DNA of 64,000 nt from JAYQKL01 sp038142705 (GTDB lineage: Bacteria > Pseudomonadota > Alphaproteobacteria > RS24): positions 1,550,001-1,614,000 of the forward strand of contig OZ244224.1 in the NCBI GenBank assembly GCA_965217015.1, in the 5' to 3' direction. Shown piece by piece: positions 1 to 7,840 of this stretch. Within the stretch, counting starts at the first letter, position 1. Every line of letters starts with the position of its first letter. The notes under the pieces are model-generated. The model was given only the letters and a program-made list of their open reading frames with translations. It was not told where the DNA came from and ran no database searches. The translations under genes and the position numbers were made by a program.

Positions 1-576
1 GGTCCAAAAATCATGTGTCGATTGGCTTTGTTCGGGGCTACCTTCAATAACTTCCCCCGACGCATCACGAATAAAGGACACAAGCTCTGCCCGAATTTGA
101 ACCGTGATACGCGCCAGAGTTCCGTCCAACTCTGCGCGCTCAATCATAGGCTCGTCACAAGAAGCAATTTGTGTTTCAAGCTGATAACCCTGCCGCTCCC
201 TTTCAGACATTGACGCCTCAAACCCCGCCAATACATCAGGGCTGACCAGCGCCGCTAATTTTTGGCGGTCATTTTCAGCATAAGCCATTAAAATCATTTG
301 ATAGGCCTGCCCCGCGCCTTGCAAAAAGTGTGCAGCATCAAAATCAGGGTCAACGGCTGTGATTTCCCCCAGCCCATCGCTGGCGTCAGGGTTCTCACCC
401 TTGGTCACGACCCGCAAAACCGGATTGGGCTTTGCTTGCTCAGCCATATCATCAAGTGCCGAATTATGCTTTTCGGGGCCGTCTTCATGGGTGCCAAGCA
501 CCGCTCTTAAGCGCCAAAAAACGAGGGCGATAATGATAAGTAATATGAGGTGTAAGCTATTTATTGTTGCCTCCAT
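1..576 (-). CDS. Tim44-like (TimA-type) domain protein, partial
   Basis: The C-terminal end runs off the left edge, so 192 residues are visible. The ATG at 576 opens with one hydrophobic segment (about residues 8-20, SLHLILLIIIALVFW) followed by RLRAVLGT. This membrane anchor plus RLR-VLG motif is typical of bacterial Tim44/TimA proteins. An acidic linker (residues about 30-75) precedes the start of the Tim44-like fold (DFDAAHFLQGAGQAYQMIL, then AYAENDRQKLAALVSPDVL). The family resembles the C-terminal domain of mitochondrial Tim44 and is thought to act as an inner-membrane adaptor; no enzymatic role is known. It is divergent from fxsA with 123 bp between starts, and the fxsA/secB neighbourhood is the usual alphaproteobacterial setting. 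Identity is firm at family level; the function is inferred. Confidence 0.88.
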   Translation of the reverse strand, partial: MEATINSLHLILLIIIALVFWRLRAVLGTHEDGPEKHNSALDDMAEQAKPNPVLRVVTKGENPDASDGLGEITAVDPDFDAAHFLQGAGQAYQMILMAYAENDRQKLAALVSPDVLAGFEASMSERERQGYQLETQIASCDEPMIERAELDGTLARITVQIRAELVSFIRDASGEVIEGSPEQSQSTHDFWT

Positions 577-594
577 TGAAAATCGTGCCAATCA

Positions 595-612
595 TACCCA
601 AATATATGGGTA
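595..612. repeat. 18-bp inverted repeat in the Tim44/fxsA divergent promoter region
   Basis: TACCCA (595-600) and TGGGTA (607-612) are perfect 6-bp arms around AATATA. The repeat lies 19 bp upstream of the Tim44-like start and 88 bp upstream of fxsA. It could be a small operator or a hairpin; I see no factor-specific consensus. Confidence 0.3.
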
Positions 613-699
613 AGGTTATGCCAGATAACAAGCTTTGGCTATATCTTTGACTAGCTTTAGCTGTCTCTGGTTCGTATTTTTCGGTTAAAAAGATTAATT

Positions 700-1251
700 A
701 TGTCTTTAGCGCTTTTTATCATATTTATTTTAATCCCCGCGATTGAAATTTATCTCTTTGCAGAAATCGGCGGCCAAATTGGTGGCGGCTGGACTATTTT
801 ATTGATTTTGGCGACAGCATTTTTTGGTGTTGGCATTGCGCGCTTGCAGGGCATGGCTCTATTATACAACGCGTCACAAGAGCCAGACAGCGCGAAATCG
901 ACAGGCAATCTGGCCATGCATGGGTCCATGCTGTTAATCGCAGGCATTATGCTTTTCCTGCCTGGCTTTTTTACAGACACGATTGGGTTTTTATTGCTCA
1001 TTCCGCCGATGCGCCCGCTTTTAGCAAAACTTATTCTCAACCGGCTGGTTTCTGCTGACCGCTTTGCCCAATTTGGACAAAGAGCTGGCCCGCAATATGG
1101 CGGGCAACAAAACCCGCGCCGCAACCCGTTTTATACAGGCCGCCGTGACAATAAAGGCGGAGACACAGATATTATTATTGACACAGAGTTTGAGGTGCAT
1201 GAAGACCGCCCCAATTCGCCACCCAAAAATATAACAAAAAATGAGGATTAA
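700..1251 (+). CDS. fxsA: FxsA family membrane protein
   Basis: 183 residues. FxsA proteins are inner-membrane proteins; in E. coli, overproduction relieves exclusion of phage T7 by the F plasmid, and the normal role is unknown. The first 110 residues contain the family pattern: an opening hydrophobic helix with PAIEIYLF (about 14-21), a Gly-rich turn (IGGQIGGGWT), a second helix, GIARLQG (about 45-51), and a third helix ending in LPGFFTDTIGFLLLIPP (about 86-102). The C-terminal 70 residues are polar and poorly conserved, as usual for the family. The ATG at 700 is preceded by an AT-rich stretch without a clear Shine-Dalgarno. It is divergent from the Tim44-like gene and followed by secB in the same direction. 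Confidence 0.9.
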   Translation: MSLALFIIFILIPAIEIYLFAEIGGQIGGGWTILLILATAFFGVGIARLQGMALLYNASQEPDSAKSTGNLAMHGSMLLIAGIMLFLPGFFTDTIGFLLLIPPMRPLLAKLILNRLVSADRFAQFGQRAGPQYGGQQNPRRNPFYTGRRDNKGGDTDIIIDTEFEVHEDRPNSPPKNITKNED

Positions 1252-1354
1252 ATATTCACGGCCATAAAGTGAAATTGAGGTTTTGCGTATATCGGCCAAT
1301 ATGTTAAATGAAATATCATAAATGAAACAAAGAAACGCCAACAGGAGATAGAAA

Positions 1355-1885
1355 ATGAGTGAAGAAAACAACCAAGAACAAGCCCCTGATGGTGGGGCGG
1401 GCGGCGCAGGCGAAGCCAATGGCAGCGCGCCCAGCCTGAATATTTTAGCTCAATATGTCAAAGATTTATCTTTCGAAAACCCGCTCGCCCCAGCCGCTGC
1501 CAAAGCGCAAGATGGCGGGCCAGATGTTGACATTCGCATCAATGTAAATGGACGCCATTTGCAGGACAATGATTATGAAGTGGTTCTGCATTTTAAGGTG
1601 GAAACAAAATCGGGCGATGAAACCTCGTTCATTGTTGAACTGCTTTATGGCGCGGTTTTCCGTATCCAGAATGTGCCAGAGCAAGACCTCAAGCCAGTTT
1701 TATTGATTGAAGCGCCGCGCCAAATTTTCCCATTTGCGCGCCGCATTTTGGCAGATGTCACCCGCGATGGGGGCTTCCCACCACTCTTGCTTGACCCGAT
1801 TAATTTTGTCGCCCTTTACCAGCAAAATGAAGCCGCCGCCCAACAAGCGGAGGCTGAACAGCAAGATAAAAAGCCTGACGCCTAG
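1355..1885 (+). CDS. secB: Protein-export chaperone SecB
   Basis: 176 residues. SecB is a cytosolic tetrameric chaperone that keeps preproteins unfolded and delivers them to SecA at the Sec translocon. After a Gly/Ala-rich N-terminus, the SecB fold starts at about residue 28 (LNILAQYVKDLSFENPLAP). The hallmark stretches VELLYGAVFRI, LLIEAPRQIFPFARRILADV and GGFPPLLLDPINFVALY follow. The tail after residue 160 is Gln/Glu/Ala-rich and variable. AGGAGA at 1341-1346 gives a good ribosome site for the ATG at 1355. It is convergent with dnaQ, with only 3 bp between stop codons. The large secreted adhesin encoded further along is a plausible Sec client, but that link is inference. Confidence 0.95.
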   Translation: MSEENNQEQAPDGGAGGAGEANGSAPSLNILAQYVKDLSFENPLAPAAAKAQDGGPDVDIRINVNGRHLQDNDYEVVLHFKVETKSGDETSFIVELLYGAVFRIQNVPEQDLKPVLLIEAPRQIFPFARRILADVTRDGGFPPLLLDPINFVALYQQNEAAAQQAEAEQQDKKPDA

Positions 1886-1888
1886 CGC

Positions 1889-2647
1889 TTAGTCGCGCGA
1901 CGCCTCATCTGCCGTTTCACTTTTTGGTGTATCGGGGTTGAGCCATTTGGCCGGCGTTGGCAGTTGCTCCAAAAAAGCCATATGCTGGCTATGCGCCTCA
2001 GCACTCAGGCGGGGCGGCAGGGCTGTGGGTCGCGGCGTGCGCGGCGCGCGAGACATTTCTTGCGCCGATTGTTGCGCTTTTTGGGCTGTTTGGGCTGTTT
2101 CCTGAGCCGCCCCATCTTGCTGAAACACAAGGCCTGGCTGGCGTCCGCCAATCAGCTCCAAATAAACTTCCGCCAATAGCTCGCTATCCAGCAAAGCGCC
2201 GTGATAGTTTCGCCCCGTATTATCAACATTAAAACGCTGGCAAAGCGCGTCCAGTGAATTGCGCGCACCCGCATATTTCTTCCGCGCTATTTCCAGCGTA
2301 TCAATGACCTTATTTGTCAATGTGGGGCGGCCTGATTTTTCCAATTCAAAATTCAAAAAGCCCATATCAAATGGGGCGTTGTGAATGATTAAAGTGGCGT
2401 CGCCAATAAACGCTAAAAAATTATCCACCTCTTGCTCAAACAGGGGCTTATCCTGCAAAAAAGCATCGGTTAAATTGGTAATGCGCAGTGCGCCTTCTGA
2501 CATGGGGCGCTGCGGATTGAGGTAAATTTGTAAGCTTTTACCTGTGGGTGTGTGATTGATAAGCTCAACACAACCAATTTCGACAATGCGGTCACCCTCA
2601 TCGGGGCTAAGCCCGGTGGTTTCTGTATCCAGTGCTATTTCGCGCAT
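1889..2647 (-). CDS. dnaQ: DNA polymerase III epsilon subunit (3'-5' exonuclease)
   Basis: 252 residues. This is the proofreading exonuclease of the replicative polymerase core. All three DEDDh exonuclease motifs are present: ExoI DTETTG with D7 and E9, ExoII HNAPFD with D94, and ExoIII H149-x4-D154 in HGALLDSELLAEVY. Residues beyond about 175 are Gln/Ala/Pro-rich and correspond to the linker and alpha-subunit-binding tail, which varies widely. Family length is about 230-250. It is the last gene of the minus-strand cluster containing coaE and aroE, with a 24-bp gap to coaE, so it is probably co-transcribed. Confidence 0.95.
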   Translation of the reverse strand: MREIALDTETTGLSPDEGDRIVEIGCVELINHTPTGKSLQIYLNPQRPMSEGALRITNLTDAFLQDKPLFEQEVDNFLAFIGDATLIIHNAPFDMGFLNFELEKSGRPTLTNKVIDTLEIARKKYAGARNSLDALCQRFNVDNTGRNYHGALLDSELLAEVYLELIGGRQPGLVFQQDGAAQETAQTAQKAQQSAQEMSRAPRTPRPTALPPRLSAEAHSQHMAFLEQLPTPAKWLNPDTPKSETADEASRD

Positions 2648-2671
2648 TTACCTAACCTATTCCCGCAGCAT

Positions 2672-3271
2672 TTATTGAGCAGATGCTTTTAGTTTAGCGA
2701 TGATTTGCTTGATTTGGCGATGCGCATCTTCGACTGAAACAGAGGTATCCACAACAAAATCAGCGCGGGCAGTTTTTTCCGCATCTGGCAGCTGTTTGTC
2801 GAATATGGCGGCAAATTTTTCCTCTGTCATATTCGGACGCGCCAAAACACGCTGTTTTTGAACCTCATAAGGCGCAGAAACCGTGACAACATAGTCAAAA
2901 TCCGCCGGATCGCCCTTTTCAAACAATAAAGGAATGTCCAAAATCACCGCAAAAGCCCCTGCTTCAGCATTTTTTTGTAAAAAATCCTGCCGCTCACCAA
3001 TCAATAAAGGGTGAATAATCGATTCTAACCGCGCAAGCGCCTGCGGGTCCTTCAAAACAATCGCCGCCAGCGCCTCACGGTCCACCGCACCATCTACAAT
3101 CGCCTGCGGAAAAACCTCTTTTAGAGCCGTTGCGCCAGCGCCATCTTTTTGATAAAGCCGATGCACCGCCGCATCAGCATCATAGCAAGCAACACCTTCC
3201 TGCTCGAAAAGCTTAGCCGTAGTTGATTTCCCCATACCGATAGAGCCTGTGAGGCCGATAAGTAACATCAC
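2672..3271 (-). CDS. coaE: Dephospho-CoA kinase
   Basis: 199 residues. CoaE catalyses the last step of coenzyme A synthesis, phosphorylating the 3'-hydroxyl of dephospho-CoA with ATP. The P-loop GSIGMGKS is at residues 9-16. Other family signatures are DADAAVHRLY (about 31-40), the lid-region IIHPLL and VILDIPLLFE (about 108-117), and VVTVSAPYEVQKQRVLAR. The ATG overlaps the aroE stop by 4 bp (ATGA), which indicates translational coupling. Length is normal for the family and nothing odd was seen. Confidence 0.96.
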   Translation of the reverse strand: MMLLIGLTGSIGMGKSTTAKLFEQEGVACYDADAAVHRLYQKDGAGATALKEVFPQAIVDGAVDREALAAIVLKDPQALARLESIIHPLLIGERQDFLQKNAEAGAFAVILDIPLLFEKGDPADFDYVVTVSAPYEVQKQRVLARPNMTEEKFAAIFDKQLPDAEKTARADFVVDTSVSVEDAHRQIKQIIAKLKASAQ

Positions 3272-4149
3272 GCGCCCCCCTGTAAATCTGCCTCAACATG
3301 CTGGCGCAACGCAGTTGTGACTTCGGGTTGGCGCCCAAACCAATGCGCAAACCCGGGCGCCGCTTGATGAAGCAACATGCCAAGCCCGTCAACAATGTGC
3401 AATTCACGCGCGCGTGCCGCCCGCAATAGCGGCGTGATGAGAGGGGTATAAACAATATCTGTCACCACCGCATCGGACGCCATATCGTCAAGCGCGATAT
3501 CAAGCGCTTTATCTTTTTCTGTCATGCTCTTTTCTGCCATGCTCTTTTCTGCCATACCAAGACTTGTGGTGTTTACCAAAAGCCCAATCTCCGCAAGCGG
3601 TGTTTGGCGCTCTGGCCAAGGCAAAGCGCGCAGGCGGCAATCAGTATCCGTGATGAGCGGGCGAAAGCTCTCAATTTTTTCAACCGTGCGATTGGCCATA
3701 TAAATTTCTGGCACACCCGCCGCGGCAAGGCTGGCAACAATCGCACGCGCCGCGCCGCCCGCACCCAAAACCAAAACAGGGCGGTCACGATGCCATTGCG
3801 ACGCCTCGCTGGTCAGGTTTTGCATGAACCCATAACCATCTGTGTTAAACCCTTTAATGCGCCCGCCCTCAAAAACTAAAGTGTTGACCGCCTTTAGGCG
3901 CGCCGCCCATGGGTCCAGCTCATCGGCCAATGCGAAGGCGGCCTCTTTATGCGGCAAGGTTACATTGGCACCAACATAACCCCGCGACGCCAATGACCGC
4001 ACAAAGGGTGCAAACGCATCTGCCGTAATGTGTAGTTTTTCATAAGAGCCCTGAAGCCCATATTCTGACAGCCAAAAATTATGTATCAATGGCGAGCGCG
4101 AATGCGCCACCGGGTCGCCCAAAACACCAGCCTTTGGTTGCTCGCTCAT
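3268..4149 (-). CDS. aroE: Shikimate dehydrogenase (NADP+)
   Basis: 293 residues. AroE reduces 3-dehydroshikimate to shikimate in aromatic amino-acid synthesis. The substrate-binding motif SRSPLIHNFW (about 17-26), catalytic Lys68 in NVTLPHKEA and Asp104 in FNTDGYGF are all present. The NADP-binding loop is GAGGAARAI (about 129-137). The protein is slightly longer than the usual 270-280 residues because of an in-frame five-residue repeat (MAEKS twice, then MTEKD) at about residues 199-213, encoded by a 15-bp tandem repeat at 3515-3559. The repeat follows LVNTTSLG and should sit in a surface loop. Overlaps of 4 bp with both maf and coaE show a tight operon. Confidence 0.95.
   Translation of the reverse strand: MSEQPKAGVLGDPVAHSRSPLIHNFWLSEYGLQGSYEKLHITADAFAPFVRSLASRGYVGANVTLPHKEAAFALADELDPWAARLKAVNTLVFEGGRIKGFNTDGYGFMQNLTSEASQWHRDRPVLVLGAGGAARAIVASLAAAGVPEIYMANRTVEKIESFRPLITDTDCRLRALPWPERQTPLAEIGLLVNTTSLGMAEKSMAEKSMTEKDKALDIALDDMASDAVVTDIVYTPLITPLLRAARARELHIVDGLGMLLHQAAPGFAHWFGRQPEVTTALRQHVEADLQGGA
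3515..3559. repeat. 15-bp tandem repeat inside aroE
   Basis: Three units of TTTTCTGYCATGCTC at 3515-3529, 3530-3544 and 3545-3559 (the third is degenerate at its end). On the coding strand they encode the MAEKS/MTEKD repeats of AroE. The 15-bp unit keeps frame, so copy-number change would only lengthen or shorten a loop. Confidence 0.8.
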
Positions 4150-4757
4150 CGCACCACCCCATAGTGACGCAACTGCGGCAGCAGGTGCAAAAGCGGCAGG
4201 CCATAAATTGTCAAATGGTCGCCCTCGATTTTCTCAAACAAATGAATGCCAACATCTTCTAGCCGATAACACCCAACACTGCTCAAAATGCTCTCGCCAG
4301 CCGCCGCCAAATAAAGTGATAAATCCTGCGCCGACAAAGCGCGGACATGCAGCGTTGCCACAATTGTGTCCGACCACAAAACATCACCCCCGCGCACCAG
4401 CGCAATACCGCTTAAAAGCTGATGCGGCTTGCCGCTTAAAAACGCCAAATTATCACGCGCCTCCTGCATTGAAGAGGGTTTATCAAAAACCCGCCCCGCA
4501 CACAGCATGACTTGGTCAGCACCAATAATAAAGGCATCTGGCCGCGATGCGCTAATGGCCTTGGCTTTTGCAACAGCAAGCGCCTGCGCCAAAGCATGCG
4601 GGTCAGAAATTTCTGCCTTCAGCTCGTCTTCATCAACGCCGGACGGCACCACATCAAAGCTCAGACCGGCTTGCGTCAACACATCGGCGCGGATTTGGCT
4701 TTTTGATGCCAACACCAATTCATGCTCGGGGTTCTGTAATGTCTGCGCCACGCTCAT
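4146..4757 (-). CDS. maf: Maf-family nucleoside triphosphate pyrophosphatase
   Basis: 203 residues. Maf proteins hydrolyse non-canonical or excess nucleoside triphosphates to monophosphates. The N-terminal signature LASKSQIRADVLTQAGL is at about residues 16-32, followed by VVPSGVDED. The active-site stretch IIGADQVMLCAGRVFDKP (about 78-95) and SGKPHQLLSGIALVRGG follow. The conserved acidic residue after IIGAD and the loop sequences are intact. Whether it prefers dTTP/UTP or 7-methyl-GTP cannot be decided here; the SGVDED form resembles the YceF group. It overlaps aroE by 4 bp and ppsR by 1 bp. Confidence 0.92.
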   Translation of the reverse strand: MSVAQTLQNPEHELVLASKSQIRADVLTQAGLSFDVVPSGVDEDELKAEISDPHALAQALAVAKAKAISASRPDAFIIGADQVMLCAGRVFDKPSSMQEARDNLAFLSGKPHQLLSGIALVRGGDVLWSDTIVATLHVRALSAQDLSLYLAAAGESILSSVGCYRLEDVGIHLFEKIEGDHLTIYGLPLLHLLPQLRHYGVVR

Positions 4758-5635
4758 TATTTTTCCTCAGGCGCGCTTTCTTGTTTGAGCTTTTCTTCTT
4801 TTCTGCGCTCTAAAAGATTAAGAATGGTTGTTGATGTCTCTTCAATGGAGCGGCGGGTCACATCAATAATCGGCCAGCCCATTTTCTTGAAAAAGCGCCG
4901 CGCCTCCTGCGTCTCATCTTTCACCTGATCAGGGTTGATGTAATCTGTCTCAGACGCTTCATTGAGAGAGAGCAGGCGGTTTTTGCGTATTTGCACCAGC
5001 CTTTCTGGGCTTGCCGCCAGCCCAACAATCAACGGTTCGGTGACATCAAATAATTCTGGCGGCAAATCAATCCGCGGCACATATGGTACATTGGCAGCGC
5101 GCACACCGCGATTAGCAAGATACATGCAAGTCGGTGTTTTGGAGGTGCGGCTCACCCCAACCAAAATAACATCGGCTTCGTTCAAATCGCCCTGACTTTG
5201 GCCATCATCATGCGCAACGGTATAGTTTAAGGCACCAATGCGCTCAAAATATTCTGCCGTCAGCTGGTGCTGCATGCCGGGCTTGCCGCGTATCTCAACC
5301 CCCAAATGACTGCCAATAATATTCACAAACGGGTCCAGCACATTGAGACATGGGACACCAATTTGCTTACAGGCGCGCTCAAGTTTTTTGGCAATATCGC
5401 CCTCAACCATAGAATAAAGAACTGGCCCGGGCGTCACGCGCAGCACTTCCAGCACACGTTCTAATTGTTTGTCGCTGCGCACCAACCCATATGAATGCTC
5501 AATCGCTTTGGCATCAACAAAACAGGCACATACAGCCTTGGCAACAGAGTTGATAGTTTCACCCGTGCTGTCCGAAACCAAATAGAGATGAAACTCTTTT
5601 ATATCAGTCTGCGGGTCGGTATATTCAGTCGTCAA
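4757..5635 (-). CDS. ppsR: Pyruvate phosphate dikinase regulatory protein (kinase/pyrophosphorylase, DUF299)
   Basis: 292 residues. This family is a bifunctional ADP-dependent kinase and Pi-dependent pyrophosphorylase that switches pyruvate phosphate dikinase or PEP synthetase off and on. Diagnostic sequences are HLYLVSDSTGETINSVAKA near the N-terminus and VDPF-like NVLDPFVNIIGSHLG. The P-loop-like VGVSRTSKTPTCMYLANRG (about 158-176) and DVTRRSIEETS near the C-terminus complete the pattern. The start is a TTG at 5635 with AAGGG about 9 nt upstream, the only reasonable start before oriC. It is the first gene of the ppsR-maf-aroE-coaE run and borders oriC, as in Caulobacter, where the DUF299 gene and hemE flank the origin. 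Confidence 0.93.
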   Translation of the reverse strand: MTTEYTDPQTDIKEFHLYLVSDSTGETINSVAKAVCACFVDAKAIEHSYGLVRSDKQLERVLEVLRVTPGPVLYSMVEGDIAKKLERACKQIGVPCLNVLDPFVNIIGSHLGVEIRGKPGMQHQLTAEYFERIGALNYTVAHDDGQSQGDLNEADVILVGVSRTSKTPTCMYLANRGVRAANVPYVPRIDLPPELFDVTEPLIVGLAASPERLVQIRKNRLLSLNEASETDYINPDQVKDETQEARRFFKKMGWPIIDVTRRSIEETSTTILNLLERRKEEKLKQESAPEEK

Positions 5636-6180
5636 AATGCTACCCTTAATCTAAAAATTCTTTTGTCCCCGACCCAGTTAAACACTGTGGATAACATGAA
5701 TATAGGGGATAAGTTGAGCCTAGGCCAATTTGTGCGTTTTTTATACACCTATCCTGTTTTCATATACATGTTTTTAAGCCGTTTAATAAAGGCCATCAAA
5801 CGATTGTGAGTTATGTGTATAAGTCAGCCATGCGCGCATCTTAAAACTTATCCCCGTTTTTATTTCTATCCACAAACTCAAGCGCATCTCACAAAAGCCA
5901 AGAAACACCATAAATTTGCTTTTTGAATAATATTTTGTGGAAAAATATAAACGCCAACACAAAATATTAAAGCTTTCAGAGCAATTTATTTTTGAGGATA
6001 GCTTTGCGGAGAAAGTTTAATCCACAGCATTTGAGCCGCACTACAACCACTACATCCTTTATATATATATAAGAAAGGAAAATTTTCGTGCACAGTGTGA
6101 AATTAAAACCGCGCTTTAACATGCGGCTTTGTGTTATAGGTCTTCACAGATAGATGAATTTTTTATGAGTTTGGTTTTTG
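5636..6180. other. oriC: Chromosomal replication origin (oriC)
   Basis: A 545-bp stretch without a gene between ppsR and hemE, which is the origin location in Caulobacter and other alphaproteobacteria. DnaA-box-like 9-mers (TTATCCACA or relatives) read by eye: 5686-5694 minus (perfect), 5704-5712 minus (TTATCCCCT), 5741-5749 plus (TTATACACC), 5814-5822 minus (TTATACACA), 5848-5856 plus (TTATCCCCG), 5866-5874 plus (CTATCCACA), 5936-5944 minus (TTTTCCACA), 6018-6026 plus (TAATCCACA). An IHF-like sequence (CATCAAACGATTG) is at 5794-5806. AT-rich tracts at about 5905-5990 and a TATATATATA run at 6060-6071 could be the unwinding element. I saw no full TTAA-N7-TTAA CtrA site. Confidence 0.87.
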
Positions 6181-7215
6181 ATGATGGCTTCTCATTTTTT
6201 ATCTTTATTTGAACAAGATAAGATACCAGATACACCGCCTATTTGGATGATGCGCCAAGCTGGGCGTTATTTACCCGAATATAAAAACACCCGTGCTGAT
6301 GCGGGGAGTTTTTTAGAGCTTTGTTATAATCCAGAGCTTGCATGTGAGGTCACTTTGCAACCTTTGCGGCGCTATGCATTTGATGCGGCTATATTATTTG
6401 CAGATATTTTGCTTATTCCCCAAGCATTGGGTCAAAAACTTTGGTTTGCTGAGGGGGAAGGCCCTCGCCTGACCCCGATTACAAATGCTGACAGTTTGAA
6501 TTATGATAATTTTGATAAACAGCTGGCACCTATTTATAAAACCGTTTCATTACTTAAAAAGCACTTACCTGAAGAAAAGGCTCTGATTGGTTTTGCCGGT
6601 TCTCCTTTTACAGTTGCCAGTTATATGATTGCTGGGCGCGGCACACAAAATCAAGCGCCCGCGCATGCGCTTATGCAAAAAGATGAAAGCGCGTTTCAGT
6701 CTATTATAGATATTGTGACAGAGGCGACAATTGACTATCTGGCAGCTCAGGTCGGCGCGGGTGCACAGGTTTTACAATTATTTGATAGCTGGGCATCAAG
6801 TCTTGTCACCCATGCGACGCCAAAGGATTTGGAAAAATATTGCTTTGAAGCCAATCAAAAAATTATTGATGGGGTGCGGCGGAAAAATATTCAGGTGCCG
6901 ATTATTGGTTTTCCAAGAGCAATAGGCCCAGCTTTGCAAGATTTTGTGCAGGCTGTGGAAGTTGATGCTATTGGTCTTGACCAGTCGGTTAATTTGGAAA
7001 GCGCGCTGCATATTATTCCTGAAAAAATTGTCACGCAAGGAAACCTAGACCCGCAGATTTTGGTTCAGGGTGGAGAAAAATTAACATTAGAAGTCGAAAA
7101 AATATTAGAACAAACCAAAACGCGAAAGCATATATTTAATTTAGGACATGGTATTGTGCCGCAAACGCCGCCAGAAAATGTGGCGCAGGTTTTGCAAATT
7201 GTGAAGGGCTGTTAA
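6181..7215 (+). CDS. hemE: Uroporphyrinogen decarboxylase
   Basis: About 344 residues. HemE removes four acetate carboxyls from uroporphyrinogen III to give coproporphyrinogen III in haem synthesis. The family signature PPIWMMRQAGRYLPEY is near residue 20. The conserved catalytic Asp region FDAAILFADILLIPQALG follows, then GFAGSPFTVASYMI, QLFDSWASSL and the C-terminal FNLGHGIVPQTPPENV. Two ATGs, at 6181 and 6184, are both possible; an in-frame TTG at 6178 is less likely. No strong Shine-Dalgarno is visible. It reads away from oriC and is followed by hemJ after 40 bp, so the two haem genes are probably co-transcribed. Confidence 0.96.
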   Translation: MMASHFLSLFEQDKIPDTPPIWMMRQAGRYLPEYKNTRADAGSFLELCYNPELACEVTLQPLRRYAFDAAILFADILLIPQALGQKLWFAEGEGPRLTPITNADSLNYDNFDKQLAPIYKTVSLLKKHLPEEKALIGFAGSPFTVASYMIAGRGTQNQAPAHALMQKDESAFQSIIDIVTEATIDYLAAQVGAGAQVLQLFDSWASSLVTHATPKDLEKYCFEANQKIIDGVRRKNIQVPIIGFPRAIGPALQDFVQAVEVDAIGLDQSVNLESALHIIPEKIVTQGNLDPQILVQGGEKLTLEVEKILEQTKTRKHIFNLGHGIVPQTPPENVAQVLQIVKGC

Positions 7216-7255
7216 GTATTCGCCAAAACATATTGCTGATAAAGAAAGAGATATA

Positions 7256-7702
7256 ATGGAATTTTTATGGACTTATTCTGACTGGATTTTAGCCTTTCAT
7301 ATAATTTTTGTGATGTTTTGGATGGCAGGTATGTATTATTTGCCGCGCTTGTTTGTTTATCATGCAGAGGCTTATGAAAATAATGAGCCGGTTAAGACTT
7401 TCGAAGTGATGGAGTTGAAACTGCTGCGGATTATTTTAAACCCCGCCATGATTTTGGCTTGGATTTTCGGTCTAGCGCTTTTATTGCGACCAGGTTTTTA
7501 TCTAGAAGCTGGGCAATGGATAAATATTAAACTTCTATGTTTGGTTATTTTGACAGCCTATCATGTGTTTCTTGCGCGCTGGCGTAAGCAATTTTTATTG
7601 GGTCAATCGCCCCGCCCAAGCCGGTTTTTTAGAATGATAAATGAAATACCGCCGGTTCTAACCATCATTATTGTGATTATGGTCATTGTGAAACCGTTTT
7701 AG
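7256..7702 (+). CDS. hemJ: Protoporphyrinogen IX oxidase, HemJ type
   Basis: 148 residues with four hydrophobic helices (roughly 12-30, 60-80, 88-105, 128-146). HemJ oxidises protoporphyrinogen IX to protoporphyrin IX, the penultimate haem step, in bacteria lacking HemG/HemY. Family features are the first-helix AFHIIFVMFWMAGMYYLPRLFVYHAE with conserved His residues, then MELKLLRIILNPAMI and the late NEIPP motif. It follows hemE directly, which supports the haem role. AAAGAGAT just before the ATG acts as the ribosome site. The gene could be annotated as CopD-family/UPF0093 in older schemes. Confidence 0.9.
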   Translation: MEFLWTYSDWILAFHIIFVMFWMAGMYYLPRLFVYHAEAYENNEPVKTFEVMELKLLRIILNPAMILAWIFGLALLLRPGFYLEAGQWINIKLLCLVILTAYHVFLARWRKQFLLGQSPRPSRFFRMINEIPPVLTIIIVIMVIVKPF

Positions 7703-7757
7703 CACGGTCTGCTTTGCGTTTAGATTGATCAAATTTGCTTGCCAAAAGCGTGTTTTC

Positions 7758-7820
7758 AGGCCATTCTTAAGGAACGGATAATTCCGTCCTACCTTTTTGG
7801 CTGATTATGGCCTTTTTTTC
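7758..7820 (+). terminator. Attenuator-like hairpin in the rho leader
   Basis: AGGCCAT (7758-7764) and ATGGCCT (7807-7813) form a perfect 7-bp outer stem followed at once by a run of seven T (7813-7819). Nested inside is a second hairpin, ACGGA (7774-7778) and TCCGT (7783-7787), with TAAT loop. The structure lies between hemJ and rho, 20 bp before the rho ATG, so it could end hemJ transcription or attenuate rho. Pairing was found by eye; no folding energy was computed. Confidence 0.5.
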
Positions 7821-7840
7821 TTAAAATATGCGGTTTTATT

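Noticed and set aside
5636..6180. CtrA-binding sites in oriC
   Set aside because: TTAA half-sites occur, but spacings seen (5 and 9 bp) do not fit TTAA-N7-TTAA.
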